Origin: Leisingera sp. ANG1
GTDB taxonomy: Bacteria; Pseudomonadota; Alphaproteobacteria; Rhodobacterales; Rhodobacteraceae
Direction: 5' to 3'
Assembly: GCF_000203975.2 (NCBI RefSeq)
Contig: NZ_AFCF02000007.1
Location: forward strand, 124,001-188,000
DNA length: 64,000 nt
Position 1 is the first letter of the stretch. Each line of letters begins with the position of its first letter. The notes under the pieces were generated by a model. That model did not search any database, was not told the DNA's origin, and saw only the letters and a list, made by a program, of their open reading frames with translations. Positions 24,303 through 32,500 of this stretch are shown one piece after another. A program made the translations under genes and the position numbers.

Positions 24303-26345
24303 ATGACACAGACGATCCTGTTTGACCCGCTGGTGCCCTGGCCGGTGATCTGGGCTGCCGGCGCGGTGACCCTGGCCGCCTTGCTGCTGGGCCTGTGGAA
24401 AGGGCTGCCCGGCTGGGCGCTGCGGGCGCTGGCCGCACTGGTGCTGCTGGCGGCCCTGTCTGGTCCGGTGCATCAGAGCGAGGACCGCGCGCCGCTGAGC
24501 GATATCGTGATCGTGACGGAAGACCAGACCGCCAGCCAGCAGTTGCGCGACCGCCCGGAACAGACGGAGCGCGCGCGCAGTCAGTTGAAGGCGGCGCTGG
24601 CGGACCGGCCCAACACCGATGTGCGCTGGGTCACCGTGCCGGATGGCGAGGGCGACGAGGGCACAAGGCTGATGGCAGCCGTTGCGCAGGCCTTGGCGGA
24701 TGAGCCGCGAGCGCGGGTGGCGGGGATCATTGCCCTGAGTGACGGGCAGGCGCATGACGCCGATCAGCCGGTGAACCTGCCCGCCCCGATGCACCTGCTG
24801 CTGACTGGCCGCGAAGACGACTGGGACCGCCGCCTGATCGTGAAGAACGCGCCTGGCTTTGCCATCATCGGCGAGCCGGTCAAGCTGACGCTTCGGATCG
24901 AGGATCAGGGTGCGGTGCCGGTTCAGGGTGGTTTTGCCGACCTTGAGGTTTCAGTCGCGGGCGGGCCGCCGCAGCGGTTTGCCCTGCCCGTCGGCGTCGA
25001 TTTCGAACTTCCGATGGTGCTGCAGCACGGCGGGCGCAACGTGATCCAGTTCTCTGTGCCGGAGGAGCCGGGCGAGCTGACCGCGCGCAACAATCAGGCG
25101 CTGGTGCAGATCAACGGGGTGCGCGACCGGCTGAGGGTCTTGCTGGTGTCGGGTGAGCCGCACGCGGGCGGGCGCACCTGGCGCAACCTGCTGAAGTCCG
25201 ACAGCGCTGTGGATCTGGTGCATTTCACCATCCTGCGCCCGCCAGAGAAGCAGGACGGGGTGCCGGTGGAGGAGCTGTCGCTGATCGCCTTCCCCACCCG
25301 CGAGCTTTTCCTGGAGAAGATCGAGGATTTCGACCTGATCATCTTTGACCGCTACAAGCGGCGCGGCATCCTTCCGGCGGTCTATCTGGACAATGTGGCC
25401 AATTACGCGATGGGCGGCGGTGCGGTGCTGGTGGCGGCGGGCCCCGATTTTGCCAGCGCCGACAGCATCTATCGCTCGCCGCTGTCGCTGATCCTGCCGG
25501 CAGAGCCTTCGGCGCGGGTGCTGGAGGAAGCCTACCGCCCGGAAATCACCAATTTGGGCAAGCAGCATCCGGTAACCTCGGGGCTGGAGGGGGCGGCAGA
25601 CTGGGGCCGTTGGCTGCGCCAGATCGAGCTGCGGACGCCGGAGGGCCATGTGCTGATGAGCGGTGCCGGCGAACGCCCCCTCTTGGTGCTGAACCGGGTC
25701 GGCGAGGGCCGGGTGGCCCTGCTGGCCTCGGACCATGCCTGGCTGTGGAGCCGCGGCTATGAGGGCGGCGGGCCGCAGCTGGAACTGCTGCGCCGCCTTG
25801 CCCATTGGATGATGAAGGAGCCGGAACTGGAGGAAGAAGCGCTGTGGGCCGAAGTCTCTGGCCAGCGGATGCGCATCCTGCGGCGCACGCTGGCGGGCCG
25901 GGTGGGGCAGGTGACGGTGACAGCGCCCGATGGGTCCACCGTGGCGCTGGAGCTGCGTCCGAGCGCGCCGGGGTTATGGGAAACCCGCTATGAGGGGCCG
26001 GAGCCGGGGCTGTACCACCTGCAGGAAGGCGAAGAAAGCACGGTGGTGGGGCTTGGGCCGGCCGCCCCCAAGGAGTTTGAGGAAACCATTGCCACCGGGT
26101 CTGTGCTGGCACCGCTGCTGGAACCCCTGCGCGGCGGCGTCCTGCGGCTGGAAGACGGGATGCCGTCCTTGCGCAATGTGCGGCCCGGGCGGCCCGCATC
26201 GGGGCGTGGCTGGATCGGCCTGACCCCGCGGGAGGCTTATGAGACGCTTTCGGTCAGCCAAGGCCCGCTTCTGCCCGGCTGGCTGGCGCTGCTGCTCGCG
26301 TCCTTCTTCCTCCTCGCAGGCTGGCTGCGTGAGGGGCGGCGCTAG
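24303..26345 (+). CDS. Large membrane protein of the MoxR/DUF58 operon
   Basis: A 680-residue protein with two N-terminal helices (about 13-56), a long extracytoplasmic or cytoplasmic middle with an Ig-like region (about 190-270) and a class-I-glutamine-amidotransferase-like beta-alpha region (about 280-500, RVLLVSGEPHAGG, IIFDRYKR, GGGAVLVAAGPDF), and a C-terminal helix (about 650-672). The usual catalytic Cys of amidotransferases is not evident. This fits the glutamine-amidotransferase-like membrane proteins that end Bat-type operons. It begins ten bases after the DUF4159 stop. Function is unknown; the operon probably stabilises the cell envelope. Confidence 0.78.
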   Translation: MTQTILFDPLVPWPVIWAAGAVTLAALLLGLWKGLPGWALRALAALVLLAALSGPVHQSEDRAPLSDIVIVTEDQTASQQLRDRPEQTERARSQLKAALADRPNTDVRWVTVPDGEGDEGTRLMAAVAQALADEPRARVAGIIALSDGQAHDADQPVNLPAPMHLLLTGREDDWDRRLIVKNAPGFAIIGEPVKLTLRIEDQGAVPVQGGFADLEVSVAGGPPQRFALPVGVDFELPMVLQHGGRNVIQFSVPEEPGELTARNNQALVQINGVRDRLRVLLVSGEPHAGGRTWRNLLKSDSAVDLVHFTILRPPEKQDGVPVEELSLIAFPTRELFLEKIEDFDLIIFDRYKRRGILPAVYLDNVANYAMGGGAVLVAAGPDFASADSIYRSPLSLILPAEPSARVLEEAYRPEITNLGKQHPVTSGLEGAADWGRWLRQIELRTPEGHVLMSGAGERPLLVLNRVGEGRVALLASDHAWLWSRGYEGGGPQLELLRRLAHWMMKEPELEEEALWAEVSGQRMRILRRTLAGRVGQVTVTAPDGSTVALELRPSAPGLWETRYEGPEPGLYHLQEGEESTVVGLGPAAPKEFEETIATGSVLAPLLEPLRGGVLRLEDGMPSLRNVRPGRPASGRGWIGLTPREAYETLSVSQGPLLPGWLALLLASFFLLAGWLREGRR

Positions 26346-26361
26346 GCGGCTGCCGCAGCCA

Positions 26362-26440
26362 GGGCTCTCCCGCCTTTCGCAGGTTTTCTGGCAAAAACCC
26401 GCGAGCGTTGGGCCAAGCGCCGCGCCAAAGGCGCGGCGCG
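26362..26440 (-). repeat. Intergenic modular repeat, copy E (reverse orientation)
   Basis: Read on the minus strand it has the GCGCCGCGCC-AAA-GGCGCGGCGC hairpin (26417-26439), core GCCCAAC (26407-26413), a second hairpin and the AGGCGGGAG tail. It lies between convergent genes. Confidence 0.6.
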
Positions 26441-26443
26441 GGT

Positions 26444-26466
26444 CGCTTCGGGCACAGCCCGAAGCG
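26444..26466. terminator. Perfect hairpin between convergent genes
   Basis: CGCTTCGGGC-ACA-GCCCGAAGCG is a 10-bp perfect stem with a three-base loop, 27 bp beyond the stop of the minus-strand hydratase-like gene. Likely terminator for at least one strand. Confidence 0.5.
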
Positions 26467-26492
26467 AAACACCTCATCCCAACGGCAGCGGA

Positions 26493-27341
26493 TTATTCCG
26501 GGAAAAACACCTCAACAACCGGGTCACCCGGCAGGCCCTGATAGGTCACGCTGACCCCGCCCTTGGTCTTTTGCGGCGGAAACAGCGGACCGAAGGAGCC
26601 GACGGAAATCAAGTCTCCGGATTTGAACACCACCCCCTTGGAGCGCAGCCACAGGGCGGCATTGACCGGGTTGCCCAGTACCGCCCTGCCCGGCGCCTGA
26701 ACCAGAATGCCGCCCGCCGCATCGCGCATTGTGACCGACATCTCCTCCAGCATCCGGGCCATTGCTGCCGGGTCCTCCACCGGAAGTGGCGCGCCGAGGA
26801 CGCCGAGACGGGTACCAACCCCCATTGCGGTGATCGTCTCAGCCGTGAAGGGCTGGTCCTTGGCAAGCGTCAGGTCGGGCAGTTCGATAAAGGGGCGGAT
26901 GGCGGAGATATGGGCGAGGGCTTCCGCAGGCGTTGTGGCACCGTTGATCGCTTCGTCCGCAACCACCAGCACGAGGTCCGCCTCCACCATCGGGATGGCA
27001 CCCCAGGGGGCGTCAAGAGTGGCACCGTCTTCCAGCATCATGTTTTGATAAAGCACCCCTTGCACAGGCTCGGTGGCTCCGAAGAGGTCCTGCGCCGGCT
27101 TGCTGGTGAGGCCTGCCTTGTAGCCGACAACAGGTCCCATAATTGGTTCCATGGCTAGAGCCAATTTGGCTTGAGAGCAGAGCGCGTCCTGCATGCTGCC
27201 GCCGGGGGACAGCGCCCGTGCCGGAGTCTTGGCCAGGTAGCTTTCTGTGAAGGCAGAGATTTCTGCATCCGTGGCGCAGGCGGCTATGGCCGCAGGAGCC
27301 GTCAGGGCCAGGGTGCAGGCGGCGAGCAGGGGTTTCAGCAT
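26493..27341 (-). CDS. Exported FAH/MhpD-type hydratase-like protein
   Basis: A 282-residue protein of the fumarylacetoacetase/2-keto-4-pentenoate hydratase superfamily (GPVVGYKAGLTS, VEADLVLVV, ALWLRSKG, GDLISVGSFGPL). Members act on 2-keto acids in aromatic catabolism and are cytoplasmic. This one starts with an apparent Sec signal (MLKPLLAACTLALTAPAAIA, cleavage near ACAT) and has Cys residues after it. The start ATG 27341 was chosen because it puts the signal at the N-terminus; 26 more codons are open. It lies downstream of pbpC with a 28-bp gap. The exported location would be unusual. Confidence 0.78.
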   Translation of the reverse strand: MLKPLLAACTLALTAPAAIAACATDAEISAFTESYLAKTPARALSPGGSMQDALCSQAKLALAMEPIMGPVVGYKAGLTSKPAQDLFGATEPVQGVLYQNMMLEDGATLDAPWGAIPMVEADLVLVVADEAINGATTPAEALAHISAIRPFIELPDLTLAKDQPFTAETITAMGVGTRLGVLGAPLPVEDPAAMARMLEEMSVTMRDAAGGILVQAPGRAVLGNPVNAALWLRSKGVVFKSGDLISVGSFGPLFPPQKTKGGVSVTYQGLPGDPVVEVFFPE

Positions 27342-27369
27342 GCAAAGGACCTCGCAGGAATGCAGGGGA

Positions 27370-29517
27370 TTAATCGATCCGCAGGTTAACCCGGTCGGAG
27401 CGGCCCGTACCATCGACAATCACCAGCGAGGAGAAGCCGGGGCCGGGGCTGGGCAGGGAGAACTCGCGGCGGCGCTGGCCGGAGAGCACCGGCAGACCGT
27501 TGGCCAGCACCAGAAAGGGCGCAGTGCCGCCGCGGAGTTTGAGGGTGAGGTCAGCACCCGCAAGCTCAAGCCTTGCGCCTTCGGGCGGGAAGATCAGTTC
27601 GGGCGCGTCTGCCGGTTCAGAGAAGGCGGCATCGCGGGGGCGGAAGCGCTGCAAGGGCCGCGGCAATTCAGCGGAGCTGACGATCAGCGTGGCGGGAGGC
27701 GGCGGCAGCAGCGGGTCCAGCGCGGGTTTCAGACGCCCGAAGGCTTCAAACAGCACCGGCGCGGCCAGGTCACCGCCGAAGATGCCGGGCACCGGCGTGC
27801 CATCAGCGCGGCCCATCCAGACGCCGATCACATGGCGCCCGTCCCAGCCGATTGCCCAGGCATCGCGGTGGCCGTAGGACGTGCCGGTTTTATAGGCGAT
27901 GGTGCCGGCCCGCGCGCCTGCGGGCACCGGCAGGCCGCGCAGGATGTCTGCCACCTGCCAGGCGGCCTCGGGCGAGGCGAGGCGGCCTGCGGGCTGCGGC
28001 GCCTCGCCCTGCATCACACGCAGGCGCGGCCCCTGCCCGCCTGCCGCCAGCCCGGCGTAAAGCTGCACCATGTCCTGCAGGCTGATACCCAGGCCGCCAA
28101 GCGACAGCGCCAGCCCCGGCGCGCCGCCGGGCAGCTCAGGCTTGGCACCGACGGCCCGCAGCGAGGCCATCACCCGCGCCGGGCCAAGTTCCTGCGTCAG
28201 TTTCACCACGGGGATGTTGAGGGACAGATGCAGCGCTTCGCGCACGGTTATGTCGCCGCGGAATTCGCCGTCGAAGTTCTGCGGCGCGTAGCCTGCGAAA
28301 TTGACCGGGCCGTCATGGATCAGGGTTTCCGGATGCGCCAGCCCCTGGTCAAAGGCGAGGCCGTAAATCAGCGGTTTCAGTGTGGAGCCGGGAGAGCGGA
28401 TCGCCTGGGTCATGTCGACAAAGCCGCGCCGACTTGTATCCGAGTAACCAGGTGAGCCGACCATCGCCAAAACTTCTCCGGTCTGGTGGTCAGCGGCGAT
28501 GAGCGCGGCGGAGAGGCGCGGGTCTGAGCTGCGCACGGCTTCACCCAGCAGGGTTTCCATCCGGGATTGCACTGCGCCGTCGAGTGTGAGGCGCAGCTGG
28601 CGTTTGCCGGGATGCTGCGCCGCGACCCGGTCCGACAGATGCGGCGCGAGGCGCGGGAAGGCGGCCATCTTGTAAGGCAGTACGGTCTGGCGGCCGGCAG
28701 CGGCCTGTTCTGCACTGAGGATGCCTTGGGCTTCCATGCGCTTCAGCACCCGGTCACGGGCATCGCTGGCAGCCTGGGGGAAACGGTCGGGGCGGCGGCG
28801 TTCGGGACTCTGCGGCAGGGCGACCAGCAGCGCGGCCTCGGCGGGCGTCAGCCGCTTTGGTTCCTTGCCGAACCAGCTGTAGGTTGCCGCGCGGATGCCC
28901 TCTGCCGCGCCGCCATAGGGGGCGTGGGTCAGATATAGGGTGAGGATTTCGTCCTTGCTCAGGCGGCGTTCCAGCGCCAGCGCCACCCGCATCTGGCGCA
29001 GTTTGCCAGCCCAGCGGCCGGTGGTCCCGTCCTCCAAAAGGCGCGCGACCTGCATGGTGAGGGTGGAGCCGCCGGAGACAGTGCGCCCGTTCCACAGCAC
29101 CTGGCCTGCGGCGCGCAGGAGGGCGATGGGATCAACGCCGGCATGGGACCGGAAGCGTTTGTCCTCGTAGCGCAGGAGCATGTCCAGAAAGCGCGGATCG
29201 ACGTCCTGCGGCTGGACAGCGAGGCGCCAGAGGCCGGTGCCAACCGGGTAGGCGCGCAAGAGTTTGTCTTGGCGGTCGCGGACTTCGGTGGAGGTTTCGG
29301 TGAGGGTGAGCGGCAGGTTTGTGCGGTCGATCCAAGTGTCGAAGGCGCGATAGGCGGCGAACGTCACTGCAATCAGGACTGCTAGGACCAAGGCGCTCCA
29401 TTTTTGCCACTTGCCTGGCCGATAGGTCGGGCATCGCCCGTCCGCCCCCCCGGGCGGGCGATACTCGCCCCCCCGCGGACGGGCGATGCCCTCAGTTTTT
29501 TTGTGCCAACGTATCAC
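27370..29517 (-). CDS. pbpC: Penicillin-binding protein 1C
   Basis: A 715-residue bifunctional peptidoglycan synthase. It has a short cytoplasmic N-terminus, one membrane helix (about 40-60), a glycosyltransferase domain (about 75-250: YEDKRFRSHAGVDP, GGSTLTMQ), a transpeptidase domain (about 300-560: nucleophile Ser378 in PGSTLK, KTGT at about 544) and the C-terminal BiPBP_C domain of PBP1C. It starts with GTG 29517 inside the TGA of the macroglobulin gene (GTGA), the same pairing as yfhM/pbpC of enterobacteria. The 39-residue N-tail is encoded largely by a palindromic DNA element (29429-29491). Confidence 0.93.
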   Translation of the reverse strand: MIRWHKKTEGIARPRGGEYRPPGGADGRCPTYRPGKWQKWSALVLAVLIAVTFAAYRAFDTWIDRTNLPLTLTETSTEVRDRQDKLLRAYPVGTGLWRLAVQPQDVDPRFLDMLLRYEDKRFRSHAGVDPIALLRAAGQVLWNGRTVSGGSTLTMQVARLLEDGTTGRWAGKLRQMRVALALERRLSKDEILTLYLTHAPYGGAAEGIRAATYSWFGKEPKRLTPAEAALLVALPQSPERRRPDRFPQAASDARDRVLKRMEAQGILSAEQAAAGRQTVLPYKMAAFPRLAPHLSDRVAAQHPGKRQLRLTLDGAVQSRMETLLGEAVRSSDPRLSAALIAADHQTGEVLAMVGSPGYSDTSRRGFVDMTQAIRSPGSTLKPLIYGLAFDQGLAHPETLIHDGPVNFAGYAPQNFDGEFRGDITVREALHLSLNIPVVKLTQELGPARVMASLRAVGAKPELPGGAPGLALSLGGLGISLQDMVQLYAGLAAGGQGPRLRVMQGEAPQPAGRLASPEAAWQVADILRGLPVPAGARAGTIAYKTGTSYGHRDAWAIGWDGRHVIGVWMGRADGTPVPGIFGGDLAAPVLFEAFGRLKPALDPLLPPPPATLIVSSAELPRPLQRFRPRDAAFSEPADAPELIFPPEGARLELAGADLTLKLRGGTAPFLVLANGLPVLSGQRRREFSLPSPGPGFSSLVIVDGTGRSDRVNLRID
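29429..29491. repeat. Palindromic element inside the pbpC coding region
   Basis: A 17-bp arm GGGCATCGCCCGTCCGC (29429-29445) and its exact complement (29475-29491) enclose a second GC hairpin. On the plus strand it is followed by ctcagttttttt. It encodes residues about 9-29 of PbpC in frame. Confidence 0.8.
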
Positions 29518-32500
29518 CTGACTTCCACACGCCCTGCCGCCGTACGGGCGCGGTAGGCCGGGCGGTACATGTCCTCGACCGAGGCCGCCGGATGGTGGAA
29601 CACGCCGGATGTCACTGCACGAACCACATAGGCCAGCGTCACCGCCGAAGCGTCGCGCACATTCACCGCCGCCAGGAAGCGGTCGCTGCGGAACTCGGCG
29701 TGTTCCGCCTCAGCCGGGTTCAGCCAGTCGAGATCGCGCAGATCGCCGGAGCGCAGGAGGTTGGGGTTGTCGATCTCAAATCCCGCAGGCAGCGGGTCGT
29801 TGATCATCAGCCGGGCGCCGGTTTTCTCATGCGGCGTCACCCGCAGGACGGCGACAAAGCGGGCGCCTGCTTGCACGGACTGCACCTCCAACGGCTGCCC
29901 CTCCAGCGTGAAGTAGCTGCGCTCGATGGTGTAGCCGAAGCCGCCCGCGGCCGGCGGAACCTCTGGCACGCCAAGGGTGGTGAGGGTTATTTCAGCTGTT
30001 TTGCCGCTGGCGGCGGTCAGTGCCAGTTCCGGCACGTCCTGACCGTCAGCCGCCTGCACAAACGGGCCCTGGACCGGCTGGCCGTTCACGAGCAGACCTG
30101 AGTCCTCGGGATTCTGCGCCAGCGCACGGGCGGCCATCAGGGTCCACGCGGATTCTTGGGTGGAGCGATAGCCGCTGGCGTTTGAAAGCCGCGCGGACAG
30201 GCCGGCGCGGTCCACGGCCTTTGATCCGGCTTCCGCCGCCAGAGCCAGAACGCCCGCGGTGTCGCGCAGGCGGGTGCCGAAATCGGCGCGCCAGAGGCGG
30301 GCTTCACCCTGGCTCTCGGCACCGATCATCTGCGCTGCGCGGGCGAACATCCGGTCAGCGCGGCGCTGGTCGCCATAGGCCGCAAGGGCTGCTCCTAATT
30401 GGGCAGCGGCGAGGGGGGTGGCGAAACCCTCCCCCTTCACATCGGCATAGTAGCGCAGGTCGCCCATCTGGGCCGCGCCCTCCCGCGCCAGCACCAGGAG
30501 GGCATAGGCGATCTCCTCGCCGCCGATGTCGAAATCGGCAGCATAGTTGATGCGGTTGCGCAGGTTGTCCATGGCCTGGGCAAAGGCCTGTTGCGGCACC
30601 TCATAGCCTTGCGCACGGGCGCGGCTGAGGAAGTCGCTGGCATAGGCATCCAGCCAGAACTCGCCGCTGTCCGCACGCCAGAGGCCGAAGGCGCCGGAGG
30701 GGGCCTGGCGGGTCAGCACCTGGCGGATGGCGGCATTGATGCGGGCATCCACCGCGGGGCCGTCACCCAGTCCCGCCGCCTGCGCGACGGAGCTGAGGTA
30801 GAGGAGCGGCAGCGCCTTGGACGTGACCTGCTCGGTGCAGCCGTAGGAGTACTGGTCCAGCTCCGCCAAGAGGCCCGGCACGTCGAACTTGGCGAGCGGG
30901 CCGGAGGAGATGGTGGCCCGGGCGGTGCCGGGGCGGAGGCCTGTGAAGACGTCCTTGCTGAACAGGAAGGTGTCACCGGCTGCGAGGGTGAAACGGCGGG
31001 TTTCCGAGGTCACCGGATCATTGGCACGGACGGGCATCCGCAGGTCTTGCCGCAGCTCCTGCCCGTCCGGCGTGGTGAGGGTGAGGGTCAGCGCGTGGTC
31101 GCCCACGGTTTCAGCGGTGACGGGGAGTTCCAGCACTGCCTTGCCCTGATCTGCCAGAGTGACGGAGGTTGGCAGGCTGCCGAGCGTCAGGCCGCCGGCG
31201 GTGGCTGCCGTCAGCTGCATGTCTCCGGCGGGGCCGTCTGCGTGGACGATTTCAATGCGGGCGCGGCTTTGATCGCCCGGCGCCAGGAAGCGAGGCAGCG
31301 AGGCAGTGACTACCACCGGGTCGCGCACCAGCATGTCGGCCTCCGCCTGTCCCACAGCCTTGCCCGACCAGGCGACCGCCATCAGCCGCACGGTGCCGTT
31401 GAAGGCGGGGAGCGTCAGGGGGAATACGGCCTCGCCATTGGCGTCCACTTTCAGCGGGCCGGAGAACAGCGCCACAAGGTCCTGCGTTGGCGGCGGCGAT
31501 TGCATTTTCATGCCGCTGTCCGCATCACCGCCGGAGCGGATCCGTCCCATCGCACCGTTGCCGGGGTCAATGAGGCGGCCGTAGACGTCGCGCAGCTCCA
31601 TCCCCAGGCGGCGCTGGCCGTAGTAATGCGCGCTGGGATCGGGGCTGGTGAAGCCGGTGAGGTTGAGGATGCCGAGGTCGACGGCGGCTACCGTCAGCCA
31701 GACCTCCTCGCCCTCAGCCGCGCCGTCCACGCGGAGTTTTGCCACTTGGGTGCCGCGCGGGCGGACAACGTCGGGGACGTCAATCGCGACCTGCAGCTGC
31801 TGGCCGGGCTGGGTGACGCTGGCATGGGCCAGGCCCAGCGCGCGCAGCGGGGTGCGGCCACGGTCGCCAGCCACGGGCTGGATCACGGTGGCGGTCACAT
31901 AGGCGCCGCTGCCCCAATCCTGCGTGACCTCCAGCGGGATCATGGTTTCGCCTGCCGGGACCTCCACCGCGATGCGGTGGACCAGGTGGTTGGAGACCAC
32001 CGAAATCAGCGCCGTGCCCGCGGCCTGCGGCACGATGCGCAGGCGGGCGGTGTCGCCGGGGGCATAGCTTTCGCTATCCAGCGACAGCTCCAGCCGGGCG
32101 GGGGTCTCGGTGCTGCCCTCGGGCGCGTACCAGCCGGCATAGAAGTCATAGGCGGCGGAGGCATAGGCGCCGTCAAGACGCTCCACCACCAGCTCATAGC
32201 GGCCCCAGTCAACGGGCTGGGAGAGCGCAAGCGGATCGCTGCCCAGCTGCGCCTCGCCGGTGGCGATACGGGTGCGGCGGGTGATCGGCTCCCAGTTCCA
32301 GTTGCCGTAGAGCTGATACCATTGATAGCGGGTTTCGACCCGGTTCAGGGTCCATTTCACGCGCATCGGCATCGGGGTCAGGTCCGGGGCCAGGGCGATG
32401 AGTTCGAAGCCTGCCTCAGAGCCTTCTGCCGCGACCTCGTCAAACATGGGTTTGATGCCAAGGACCGGACCAGCGGGGCGGACCGGCAACTCCAGCGTGC

